Part shown: positions 1 to 7,617 of the stretch, in pieces
Numbering within the stretch: position 1 is the stretch's first letter
Layout of the letters: the number at the start of each line of letters is the position of its first letter
Assembly: GCF_023169945.1 (NCBI RefSeq)
Contig: NZ_AP025591.1
Location: 4,088,481-4,152,480, forward strand
Reading direction: 5' to 3'
From: Anaeromyxobacter oryzae
GTDB lineage: Bacteria; Myxococcota; Myxococcia; Myxococcales; Anaeromyxobacteraceae
DNA length: 64,000 nt
Translations under genes and position numbers: made by a program
Notes under the pieces: model-generated
Database searches by the model: none
What the model saw: the letters and a program-made list of their open reading frames with translations, nothing else
Told to the model about the DNA's origin: nothing

Positions 1-777
1 CGGGCCGTTCCCGAGGACCACGCCGAGCGCGTACACGGCGAGGAAGCCCGAGCCGTGCAGGATGGTCGCCGCCCCGAACGTCGCGAGCGCGAGCCCGAGC
101 GTGAGGACCGGGTACAGGCCGCCCGCGCTGAGCCGCGCCCGGGCGAGCACCCAGCGCCCGGCGCGGCCGGCGCCGATGCCCACGGCGCCGCCCACGGCGA
201 GCTGGATCGCGGCGCCGCCGACGATGGAGATGCCCGGCGCGTGTCCCTCGACGAGCGCCGTGGTGAAGGCGACGGTGAGGATCACCGCCATCGGGTCGTT
301 CAGGCCCGACTCGAGCTCGAGCACCTGCGCGACGCGCCGGCGGAGCTGGATGCGCGCGCCGCGCAGCACGGAGAAGACGGCGGCGGCGTCCGTGGAGGAC
401 ACGATCGCGCCGAACAGGAGCGCCGCGCCCCAGGGGAGCCGGAGCATGCGCCCGCCGACGGCGGCGAGGAGCGCCGTGCCGGCGACGCCCGCGGTCGCCA
501 GGATCGCCGCCGGCGCGAAGACGCGGCGCACGCTCGCGACCGGCGTCGAGAGGCCTCCGTCGAGGAGGATCAGGACGAGCGCGACCGTGCCGAGGCGGAA
601 CGCGGCGCGGTGGTCGTCGAACGCGATCCCCGCGAGGCCCGCCGCCATGCCGACGCCGAGGAAGAGCAGGGCGACCGGCACGCCGAAGCGCCCCGACCCC
701 CGCGAGGCGAGGACGGAGAGCCCGAGCAGCACTCCGATGAGCGCGAGGGCGACCGCGGTCGAGAAGGGCTCCGACAC
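1..777 (-). CDS. NhaP2/CvrA-type cation:proton antiporter (C-terminus cut by window edge)
   Basis: Membrane antiporter of the CPA1 family that would exchange cytoplasmic K+ or Na+ for protons across the inner membrane. The 259 visible codons contain repeated hydrophobic segments and the family signatures DGGLSTP, SSTDAAAVFSVL and ESGLNDPMAVILT, whose acidic and Asn-Asp residues bind the cation. The start is a GTG at 777-775 (Val-Ser-Glu-Pro-Phe); the frame is open further upstream, so the start is not certain. The reading frame runs off the left edge, so any C-terminal TrkA_C or CorC-like domain cannot be seen. It follows the radical SAM gene on the same strand after 112 bp. Confidence 0.88.
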   Translation of the reverse strand, partial: MSEPFSTAVALALIGVLLGLSVLASRGSGRFGVPVALLFLGVGMAAGLAGIAFDDHRAAFRLGTVALVLILLDGGLSTPVASVRRVFAPAAILATAGVAGTALLAAVGGRMLRLPWGAALLFGAIVSSTDAAAVFSVLRGARIQLRRRVAQVLELESGLNDPMAVILTVAFTTALVEGHAPGISIVGGAAIQLAVGGAVGIGAGRAGRWVLARARLSAGGLYPVLTLGLALATFGAATILHGSGFLAVYALGVVLGNGP

Positions 778-889
778 CGGCCGAGCGTAGCCGAAGTTCC
801 GGCGGGCGTCGGGGCCGAAGCGGGGGCGGGGCGACCCCCGGCTCGCCTCGTCCGCGGGGCGATGTCGAGGGCGCCGGCGAGCCCGCCCG

Positions 890-1918
890 CTACGCGCCCC
901 CGGGCCGGCGGAAGGGGCACGTCCGGCACACGGGGTGCTCGAGGTGGCCCGCGACGAAAGCGCGGAACGGGGTGCCCGCCCACAGCTCGCCGAGCGGCGT
1001 CCGGTCGACGGAGCCGAAGTCGCCGAGCTCGCCGCGCGCCGCGGCGGGGTGCGGGCACGGCGCGAGCCGACCGTCGGCGTGGACCCACGCCTCCCGGCCG
1101 GCGAATGGGCACGGGCCGCGCGGGGCCGGGTCGGCGGGATCGGGGCGGAGCTCGACCGCGTTCTCGAGGACCGGCGCGACGCCGCCGGCCCGCTGCGCCG
1201 CGTCGGCGGCGCCCCGCGCCGCCCGCACGGCGGTGTTCCAGCGCCCGATCGCGTCCGCGCTCCGGCGGAGCGAAGCGTCGGCGAGCGACGGGAACCTCGG
1301 CTGGAGGTGGTTCAGCTTCACCCGGTCCACGCCGAGCCGGGCCGCGAGCGCGACGATCCCGGGCAGCTCGGCGACGTTCGCCTCCTGCGCCGTGACCTGG
1401 AACGTGACGGTGCAGCGCCGCGTGCCCGCGCGGGCCAGCCGGTCCCGGACGAGGACCAGGGCGCGGACGTCCTCGACGGCGCGCGCGAACGAGAGGCCGG
1501 GCATGATCGCCTCGGCGACCGCGGCCGTCGCGCCGTTCCAGGAGATCTTCACGTCGCGCGAGGCGGGCAGGAGCGCCTCCGCCCAGCCCACGGAGCCGAG
1601 GCCGGGCCAGGTGCCGTTGGTCGTGACGTTCAGCGCGACCCCCTGCGCGGCGGCGCGGGCGATCAGCACCGGGAGCCCGGGCCAGAGGAGCGGCTCCCCC
1701 ATCGTGGAGGGGATCACCTCGACGAGCGCCGACCCCCGGCGCTCCTCGAGGATGGCGCACGCGAGGGCGGGATCCATGCGCCGCGGCGGACGCGGCACGC
1801 GCCCCTCGGAACGCGCGACGCCGCACGGGCACATGGCGCAGGCGAGGTTGCAGTCGTCCGGGTTCGTGACGAGCGTCAGCCGCCACGGCCCGCCGGCGAG
1901 GGGAGCATTCGTTGACAA
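890..1918 (-). CDS. Radical SAM protein with SPASM-type C-terminus
   Basis: Predicted radical SAM enzyme of 342 residues. The [4Fe-4S]-binding CX3CX2C motif is CNLACAMC, with cysteines at about residues 23, 27 and 30. A cysteine-rich C-terminal end (CPFAGREAW, CPHP, GELWAGTPF, CRTCPF) matches SPASM/twitch domains that hold auxiliary iron-sulfur clusters. Substrate unknown; SPASM enzymes often modify peptides or small molecules. No ATG or GTG lies in frame just before the conserved start, so TTG at 1918-1916 is the best choice, although the GGAGG before it sits unusually close (2 nt). It is divergent from the XRE-cupin gene, with only 31 bp between the two starts. Confidence 0.82.
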   Translation of the reverse strand: MSTNAPLAGGPWRLTLVTNPDDCNLACAMCPCGVARSEGRVPRPPRRMDPALACAILEERRGSALVEVIPSTMGEPLLWPGLPVLIARAAAQGVALNVTTNGTWPGLGSVGWAEALLPASRDVKISWNGATAAVAEAIMPGLSFARAVEDVRALVLVRDRLARAGTRRCTVTFQVTAQEANVAELPGIVALAARLGVDRVKLNHLQPRFPSLADASLRRSADAIGRWNTAVRAARGAADAAQRAGGVAPVLENAVELRPDPADPAPRGPCPFAGREAWVHADGRLAPCPHPAAARGELGDFGSVDRTPLGELWAGTPFRAFVAGHLEHPVCRTCPFRRPGGA

Positions 1919-1933
1919 CGCCTCCGTTGTAAC
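1911..1933. promoter_or_regulatory. Inverted repeat in the shared radical SAM / XRE-cupin promoter
   Basis: ACAACG (1915-1920) and CGTTGT (1925-1930) form a perfect inverted repeat with a 4-nt spacer. It sits inside the 31-bp gap between the divergent starts and overlaps a TTGACA at 1912-1917. A palindrome beside a gene for an HTH regulator is often its own operator; here that is inference. No convincing -10 box is visible. Confidence 0.4.
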
Positions 1934-1949
1934 GGAAAAGAAAGCCGCG

Positions 1950-2618
1950 ATGAAGAGCGCGCGCGAGACCCCCAAGTCCCGCGGCCGCCGGGCGGCCGCC
2001 CCCTCCCCCGAGCCCCGGCCGGCGCCGGACGTCCGCGAGCAGGCGGCGACGGGCAAGGACCTGACGCCGGTGGTCGGCGGCAACCTGCGACGCCTGCGCG
2101 GCCAGCGCGGCCTCTCGCTCGAGAAGCTCTCCAAGGTGTCCGGCGTCTCCCGCGCGATGCTCGGCCAGATCGAGCTCGGCCAGAGCGCGCCGACCATCAA
2201 CGTGCTGTGGAAGATCTCCTCGGCGCTCGGCGTGCCGTTCTCGGCGCTCATCTCGGCGCGCGCGAGCGGCGGCCTCCACATCCTCCGGGGCGAGCAGGCC
2301 AAGGTCCTGTCGAGCCACGACGGCAGCTTCTCGTCGCGGGCCCTGTTCCCGTTCGACGAGCCACGACGCGTGGAGTTCTACGAGCTGCGGCTCGCGCCGG
2401 GCGGCGTCGAGAAGGCGGACGCGCACAACCCCGGCACGATCGAGAACCTGGTCGTCGCGCAGGGCGCCGTCGAGATCGAGGTCGGGAACCGCAAGGAGCA
2501 GCTCGGCGCCGGCGACGCGATCGTCTTCGAGGCGGACGCGCCGCACGTCTACCGGAGCCGCGCCGACGGCGAGAGCGTGATGTACCTCGTGATGACGTAC
2601 GCCGACACCGTCGGCTGA
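1950..2618 (+). CDS. XRE-family HTH regulator with C-terminal cupin
   Basis: DNA-binding transcription regulator of 222 residues. A charged, proline-rich N-terminal tail (1-40) precedes an XRE/Cro helix-turn-helix at about 42-100 (SLEKLSKVSGVSRAMLGQIE), then a cupin_2 beta-barrel at about 120-215 (GTIENLVV, GDAIVFEADAPHVY) that would sense a small ligand. This architecture is common among regulators of amino-acid and polyamine metabolism. ATG chosen at 1950 as the first in-frame ATG after the intergenic palindrome. The divergent radical SAM gene is the obvious candidate target. Confidence 0.88.
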   Translation: MKSARETPKSRGRRAAAPSPEPRPAPDVREQAATGKDLTPVVGGNLRRLRGQRGLSLEKLSKVSGVSRAMLGQIELGQSAPTINVLWKISSALGVPFSALISARASGGLHILRGEQAKVLSSHDGSFSSRALFPFDEPRRVEFYELRLAPGGVEKADAHNPGTIENLVVAQGAVEIEVGNRKEQLGAGDAIVFEADAPHVYRSRADGESVMYLVMTYADTVG

Positions 2619-2791
2619 CGTCCCCTCGCCCCTGCACGCCGGCCCCTCGCGGGCCGCCCCCTGCGCACCCGCGCGCACCCGAGGGTTTGCCCGCGTCCCG
2701 CGCAGGCGGGCCGTTGCCTCGTGGGACGGCGCGCGCGCGCGGCCGGTCAGGATCCCGGAGGCGGTCCGGACGGGCCGCCGGGGGAGGGGCC

Positions 2792-4183
2792 TTGGTCCGC
2801 CGCATCGGCGATCTCTTCGTGGAGCGCGGCGTCGCGACGCGCGCACAGGTCGAGGCTGCGCTCCGGGATCCGCGCTGGTCGCCCCTCCCGCTCGCGTCGC
2901 GGCTACACGCCGCCGGCGTGAACGAAGGGGCGCTCGCCGCGGCGCTCGCGGAGTGGTACGGGACGGCCGGCGTCGACCTCTCGCGGACCTCCATCGCGCT
3001 CGAGGTGCTCGAGGTCGTGCCGCGCGCCGTGGCCGAGGCGGATCTCATCCTGCCGCTCTCGGTGGAGGGCGGCCGGATCCACCTCGCGATGGCCCACCCG
3101 CTCGACGAGCGGATCGTGGCGGAGCTGCGGTTCGTGACCGGGCGCGAGGTGTCGGTGTACGCGGCGGTGCGGGGCCCGCTCGGCGCCGCCATCGTCGCCG
3201 CGTACGACGCGCGCGACCGCGGGGAGGCCGTGTGGCGCGGCGCGGCCGCCGCCGGCGGGCCGCAGGTCGGCGCCGCCCTGCCACCCGCGGACGAGGTGGG
3301 GGAGGTCGAGCTGCTCGCGGAGGCCGAGCTCCTCGAGGACGGCGACGACGAGGGCGAGGTCTCCATCGAGGTCGCCGATCCGGAGCCGGCGGCGCGGGCC
3401 CGCGACGGCCGCCCGCTCGTGCTCGCCGTGGATGACGAGCCGGACATCCTGCGCCTCGTCGCGCGCACGCTCGAGGCGAACGGGTGCGCCGTCGAGACGG
3501 CGGCCGACGGCGCGGAGGCGCTCGAGAAGGCCGACGCGCTCGTCCCTGACCTCGTCCTGCTCGACGCGATGCTCCCGCGCGTGCACGGGTTCGAGGCGTG
3601 CCGCCGGCTCAAGTCCTCGCCGCGCACGTGCGACGTGCCGGTCGTGATGATGACCGCCATCTACCGCGGCTGGCGCTTCGCGCAGGACGCGCGCGACGAG
3701 TACGGCGCCGAGGACTACGTCGAGAAGCCGTTCCGGCTCGACGATCTCCTCCGGCGGGTCGAGGCCGCCCGGGTGTCGGGGGCGGCCGCCGGCCGGGACC
3801 TCCGCGCGGCGGACGCGGACGCCGCCGCCGCGGAGCCGGACCTCGCGCGGGCGCGCCAGCTCCTCTCGGCGGGGCACGTCGCCGAGGCGCTCGCCGTCCT
3901 CGGCGGCGTGGCGCGCGCGAGCCCGTACTCCGGCGAGGCGCACCTCCTCCTCGGGCGCGCCCTCCGGGCGAGCGGGGACGGGTTCGGCGCGATGACCGCG
4001 CTCGAGCGCGCCGTCGAGCTGCGGCCCCGCCATCTCCCGTCGCTCCGCGTCCTCGCCGCCGTGTACGAGGAGAAGGGCTTCCGCCGGAAGGCGGCGGAGG
4101 TCCTCGAGCGCGCGCTCCCGGCGGCGCCCGACGCCGCCGCCCGCGCGGCGCTGCGCGACGACGTGCTCCGGCTGCTCGCCTGA
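2792..4183 (+). CDS. MshEN (T2SE N-terminal) - receiver - TPR hybrid protein
   Basis: Cytoplasmic signalling protein of 463 residues. Residues 1-140 match the MshEN/GspE N-terminal domain (VRRIGDLFVERGVATRAQV), a fold that in MshE-type ATPases binds c-di-GMP. An acidic linker (170-200) leads to a response-regulator receiver at about 207-325, with DDEPD at the acidic pocket, phospho-acceptor Asp near residue 258 (LVLLDAM) and the conserved Lys in YVEKPF. TPR-like helices fill the C-terminus. The start is a TTG at 2792, preceded by a strong GGGGGAGGGG (2780-2789). No output domain is present, so it probably acts through protein contacts. Confidence 0.8.
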   Translation: MVRRIGDLFVERGVATRAQVEAALRDPRWSPLPLASRLHAAGVNEGALAAALAEWYGTAGVDLSRTSIALEVLEVVPRAVAEADLILPLSVEGGRIHLAMAHPLDERIVAELRFVTGREVSVYAAVRGPLGAAIVAAYDARDRGEAVWRGAAAAGGPQVGAALPPADEVGEVELLAEAELLEDGDDEGEVSIEVADPEPAARARDGRPLVLAVDDEPDILRLVARTLEANGCAVETAADGAEALEKADALVPDLVLLDAMLPRVHGFEACRRLKSSPRTCDVPVVMMTAIYRGWRFAQDARDEYGAEDYVEKPFRLDDLLRRVEAARVSGAAAGRDLRAADADAAAAEPDLARARQLLSAGHVAEALAVLGGVARASPYSGEAHLLLGRALRASGDGFGAMTALERAVELRPRHLPSLRVLAAVYEEKGFRRKAAEVLERALPAAPDAAARAALRDDVLRLLA

Positions 4184-4200
4184 TCGCCCGGAGGCTCGGC

Positions 4201-4236
4201 CGCGCGGCCCGGCCCGGGTCCCGGCCGGGCCGCGCG
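4201..4236. terminator. Bidirectional hairpin between converging genes
   Basis: A perfect 14-bp inverted repeat (4201-4214 with 4223-4236, 8-nt loop) made only of G and C lies between the converging MshEN-receiver gene and amt1. There is no T-run, so its strength as an intrinsic terminator is uncertain. Confidence 0.65.
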
Positions 4237-4244
4237 CTCGACGC

Positions 4245-5687
4245 TCACTTCGTGGTGAGGCTCAGGGCCGACGCCGTCGGCGACGGCGCGGCGTGGCCGA
4301 TCGCTCCGGAGCTGGACGCGTCCATGTCGCCCGGGATGTACGCGCGCTCGCCCGCCTCCGACTGATCGAGGCCGGTCCACTCGTCCTGCTCGTCGGCGCG
4401 GAGCGGCGTGACGGCGCCGACGAGCTTGTAGAGGGCGAACGACAGCACGCCGGAGAAGATCATCGTCACGACGACGCCGACGGCCTGCTTCCCGAGCAGC
4501 GCCACGCTGCCGTCGGCCCCCGCCGCGTTGACGGCGGTCGACGCGAACACGCCCGTGAGGAGCGCGCCGAGCGTCGCCGCGACGCCGTGGACGGCGAAGA
4601 CGTCGAGGGAGTCGTCGAGGCCGAGCTTCGGGCGGATGCGGATCGCCGTGAAGGACGCCATGGCCGCGAGGGCGCCGATGATCAGGCCGGAGCCGGGCTT
4701 CACGAACCCCGCGGCCGGCGTGATCGCGACCATCCCGGCGACGGCGCCGGAGGCGAGGCCCACCCCCGAGACCTTCCCGTGCAGCACCAGCTCGGCGAGG
4801 CCCCAGGCGGCGGCCGCCGCCGCGGGGGCGAAGAACGTGTTCACGAAGCCGGTGGAGGCGAGCCCGCTCGCGGCGAGCGCGCTGCCGCCGTTGAAGCCGA
4901 GCCACCCGAACCACAGGAGGCCCATGCCGAGGATCGCGAACGGGACGCTGTGCGGCAGCACGGTGGGGCTCTTCAGGCCGGCGCGCTTGCCGAGGAGGAT
5001 CGCGCCGACGAGCGCCGCGGCGGCGGCGTTGATGTGCACCACGGTGCCGCCGGCGAAGTCGAGGACGCCCATGTTCCGGAGCCAGCCGCCGGGGGCCCAC
5101 ACCCAGTGCGCGACCGGCGCGTAGACCAGGAGGCTCCACAGCGCGACGAAGAGGACGAACGCCTTCATCCGCACGCGCTCGACGATGGCGCCCGAGATGA
5201 GGGCGGGGGTGATCACCGCGAACATGCCCTGGAACAGCATGAAGGCGGAGTGCGGGACGGTGGCCGCGAGGGACGCCTCGGGCGCGTCGCCGACGCCCGA
5301 GAGCCCGAGCCACGAGAACCCGCCGAGGAACCGGTCGATGGCTCCGCCGGGCGAGAACGCGAGGCTGTAGCCGACGACGGCCCAGAGCACGCCGACGATG
5401 GCCATGCAGACGATCGAGAGGTTCATCGTGTGGACGGCGTTCTTGGCGCGGACGAGGCCGCCGTAGAAGAACGCGAGGCCCGGCGTCATGAGCATCACGA
5501 GCCCGGCGCTGACCAGCACGAGCGCGGTGTCGCCCGTGTCGATCTTGGGGGCGTCGGAGGCGAGCGCCATCATCGGCGCGAGGAGCGCGACGGCCGCGAC
5601 GAGCCTCCTCGCGGACCAGTTGCGCCGGGGAGGCCGCCCTGCGCGGTGCGTGTTCGTCGCGATCTCGGTCATCGGTGATCCGGTCAT
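4245..5687 (-). CDS. amt: Ammonium transporter, Amt family (amt1)
   Basis: Inner-membrane ammonium channel of 480 residues, with a cleavable or anchor-like hydrophobic N-terminus followed by about eleven membrane segments. Amt hallmarks are GLAFFYGGLVRAKN near the N-terminus and the pore twin-histidine sites in DFAGGTVVHIN and VFAVHGVAATLGALLTG. The cytoplasmic tail carries GLDQSEAGERAYI, the segment that in other Amt proteins contacts PII. ATG at 5687 is preceded by GAGGGAG; a second ATG at 5672 is possible. A sigma-54 promoter lies about 80-95 bp upstream, implying expression under nitrogen limitation. No glnK or glnB is adjacent. Confidence 0.93.
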   Translation of the reverse strand: MTGSPMTEIATNTHRAGRPPRRNWSARRLVAAVALLAPMMALASDAPKIDTGDTALVLVSAGLVMLMTPGLAFFYGGLVRAKNAVHTMNLSIVCMAIVGVLWAVVGYSLAFSPGGAIDRFLGGFSWLGLSGVGDAPEASLAATVPHSAFMLFQGMFAVITPALISGAIVERVRMKAFVLFVALWSLLVYAPVAHWVWAPGGWLRNMGVLDFAGGTVVHINAAAAALVGAILLGKRAGLKSPTVLPHSVPFAILGMGLLWFGWLGFNGGSALAASGLASTGFVNTFFAPAAAAAAWGLAELVLHGKVSGVGLASGAVAGMVAITPAAGFVKPGSGLIIGALAAMASFTAIRIRPKLGLDDSLDVFAVHGVAATLGALLTGVFASTAVNAAGADGSVALLGKQAVGVVVTMIFSGVLSFALYKLVGAVTPLRADEQDEWTGLDQSEAGERAYIPGDMDASSSGAIGHAAPSPTASALSLTTK

Positions 5688-6100
5688 TGGTCTCCCTCGG
5701 GAACGAAAGGTGGCGCAGCAACGGCGTGCGAGAGCGTGTCGCCGTTCCGCGTCGGTCCGGCGGCATTGCACCGTGCATGCCCGTGCATTGCGAAATGCAG
5801 CGCACGCCCGGGAGCGGCCCGTTCCGCCGCGGCGCCCGCGGCCGCCGGTCGCGGTTGCCCGCCGTCGAGGCGCGGTCCTGCTCCGGGGGCGAGCAAGATC
5901 GCGGCGGTCGCGCTCGACGACCACCGCCGCCCACGCGGCGGCTGCTCGCGCCGCGGGCGCCCCGCCGCCCGCCGTTCGCGCACCTCGCCGCTCCGCCGCC
6001 GCGCCGGCGCGAGAGCCTCTCCTCGGCCGCACGCCGGCGGGGAGGGTCTCGCTGCAGGATGCAGTGCTCTCGCCGGTCGGCGGCCACGCAGGGGGCGGGT
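5688..6100. other. Intergenic region upstream of amt1
   Basis: These 413 bp carry no convincing gene. Besides the sigma-54 promoter described separately, there is a perfect inverted repeat TGCATT-GCGA-AATGCA (5784-5799) touching the -24 side, and a second palindrome CTGCA-GGA-TGCAG (6052-6064) just beyond the regulator stop codon. The TGCA-rich palindromes resemble NtrC-type half sites and could be enhancer sites; that is inference. Confidence 0.5.
5766..5783 (-). promoter_or_regulatory. Sigma-54 promoter of amt1
   Basis: Read on the minus strand, this is CGGGCATGCACGGTGCAA. It has the invariant GG (5781-5780) and GC (5769-5768) separated by exactly 10 nt and matches the GGCACG-N4-TTGCA consensus in most positions. 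Transcription would start near 5756, giving a leader of about 70 nt. Confidence 0.7.
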
Positions 6101-7486
6101 TCACCGCCCCCACTTCTTGCGCTTCCGCCAGAGCGTCGTGACGTCGACGCCGAGGATGCGGGACGCTTCCGTGAGCGTCGGGGTCCGGGCGACCACGCGC
6201 AGCACGTGCTCGCGCTCGATCTCCTCGGCGGTGAAGTCGCCGCCGGGCACGACCTCACCCGTGGAGGAGGGGCCCAGCATCCGGCCGGGGAAGACCTCGG
6301 GCTCGATCACGTCTCCGGGCGCCAGGATCAGGGCGCGCTCGACGACGTTCCGGAGCTCCCGTACGTTGCCCGGCCACGACCAGCGGAGCAGCACCTCCTC
6401 GGCGGCGCGTGACAGCGTGGGAACGGGCCTGCCTGCCGAGCTCGCGAAGTCCGCCAGGAGCTCGCGCGCGAGCGGCACCACGTCCTCGGGGCGCTCGCGC
6501 AGCGGCGGGACGACGATCTCCATCACGTTCAGGCGATACAGCAGGTCTCGCTGCAGCCGGCCGGTGGTCACGTCGGCCTCGAGGTCACGGTCGGTCGCCA
6601 CGACGATCCGGACGTCGCAGGTGCGCGCCAACGTCTGCCCGACACGCTCGAAGCGCCGCTCCTGGATCAGACGCAGCAGCCGCGCCTGGAGCGCGGGCGA
6701 CAGCTCGCCGGTCTCGTCCAGCAGCACCGTTCCGCCGCTGGCGCGCTCGAGGACGCCCCTGCCGTCGGCCTCGGCTCCGCCGCCTCGGCCGAAGAGCTCG
6801 ATCGTCAGCCGCTCGTCGGAAGCCGCACGGCAGCTCACGACGCCGAACGGTCGGGCGCGGCGGGCGCTCTGGTCGTGCAGGGCGCGGGCGAGCCCGGTCT
6901 TCCCGGTACCCGGCTCGCCACGGAGCAGCACGGGCACGTCGTGCGCCGCGGCGCGGCGCACCATGTCGAGCGCGGAGCGCATCCGCGGGGATGCGGTGGC
7001 GAGCGCCGACGCGGCGACCGGGGCGCGCCGCTCCACCTCGACGTGCGCGACGCGCTGCTCGAGCCTCCGCCGCTCGCGCGTCCGCTCCACGAGGTCGCGG
7101 ATCTGTGCAGGCGTGAACGGCTTCGGGACGTAGTCCTTGGCGCCGCGGCGCATCGCCTCGACCGCGGAGTCGATGGTCGAGTAGGCGGTGATGACGACGA
7201 CGTCGAGCTCGGGCCGGAGCGCGAGCAGCCTCGGCAGCACCTCGATCCCGTCCTCCGCCTCCAGCCGCAGATCGAGCAGCGCGAGATCGTATGGGCGCCG
7301 CCGCAGCTCGTCCAGGGCGGCCCCGCCCGTCGGAGCCTCCGCTACCTCGCAACCCATCTGCCTGAGGCAGAGCGCGAGCGTGTGGCGGATGTTCGGCTCG
7401 TCGTCGACCACGAGCGCGCGGGTCGCGCCCCCCCCGGCGGGACCGAGGGTGCTCTCCTCGAGGCGGTCTGGCGCGGACGCAGGCAC
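6101..7486 (-). CDS. AlgB/NtrC-family AAA+ response regulator lacking GAFTGA
   Basis: Response regulator of 461 residues. The receiver (about 22-135) has DDE at 28-30, phospho-acceptor Asp72 and Lys122. The central AAA+ domain has Walker A GEPGTGKT (190-197) and Walker B TVLLDE (253-258), with the usual WSWPGNVRELRN further on. A C-terminal Fis-type HTH ends in TLWRKRKKWGR, very like AlgB. The surface loop that normally reads GAFTGA after ELFG is replaced by a shorter Gly/Ala/Asp stretch, so contact with sigma-54 is doubtful. GTG at 7486 has only a weak ribosome site. Divergent from the sensor kinase, its probable partner. Confidence 0.86.
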   Translation of the reverse strand: MPASAPDRLEESTLGPAGGGATRALVVDDEPNIRHTLALCLRQMGCEVAEAPTGGAALDELRRRPYDLALLDLRLEAEDGIEVLPRLLALRPELDVVVITAYSTIDSAVEAMRRGAKDYVPKPFTPAQIRDLVERTRERRRLEQRVAHVEVERRAPVAASALATASPRMRSALDMVRRAAAHDVPVLLRGEPGTGKTGLARALHDQSARRARPFGVVSCRAASDERLTIELFGRGGGAEADGRGVLERASGGTVLLDETGELSPALQARLLRLIQERRFERVGQTLARTCDVRIVVATDRDLEADVTTGRLQRDLLYRLNVMEIVVPPLRERPEDVVPLARELLADFASSAGRPVPTLSRAAEEVLLRWSWPGNVRELRNVVERALILAPGDVIEPEVFPGRMLGPSSTGEVVPGGDFTAEEIEREHVLRVVARTPTLTEASRILGVDVTTLWRKRKKWGR

Positions 7487-7617
7487 GATGGTGCTCGCTG
7501 GTTGGGCAGCGCTCCGGCTCCGCTGCTCGAATGGCGTTCCGGGCCGGGCACCCGGCTCGCCGGCTCGATTCCGGCATGCGCGCGGCGTGCCGAGTCGCGC
7601 ACGCGAGGAGGACGACC

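Noticed and set aside
55..1395. Plus-strand Arg/Glu-rich reading frames at the left end
   Set aside because: They are antisense to the antiporter and radical SAM genes, both of which have recognisable motifs on the minus strand.
4245..6113. An N-terminal extension of amt1 back to 6113
   Set aside because: It would span the sigma-54 promoter and has no membrane or signal features; the ATG at 5687 has a good ribosome site.
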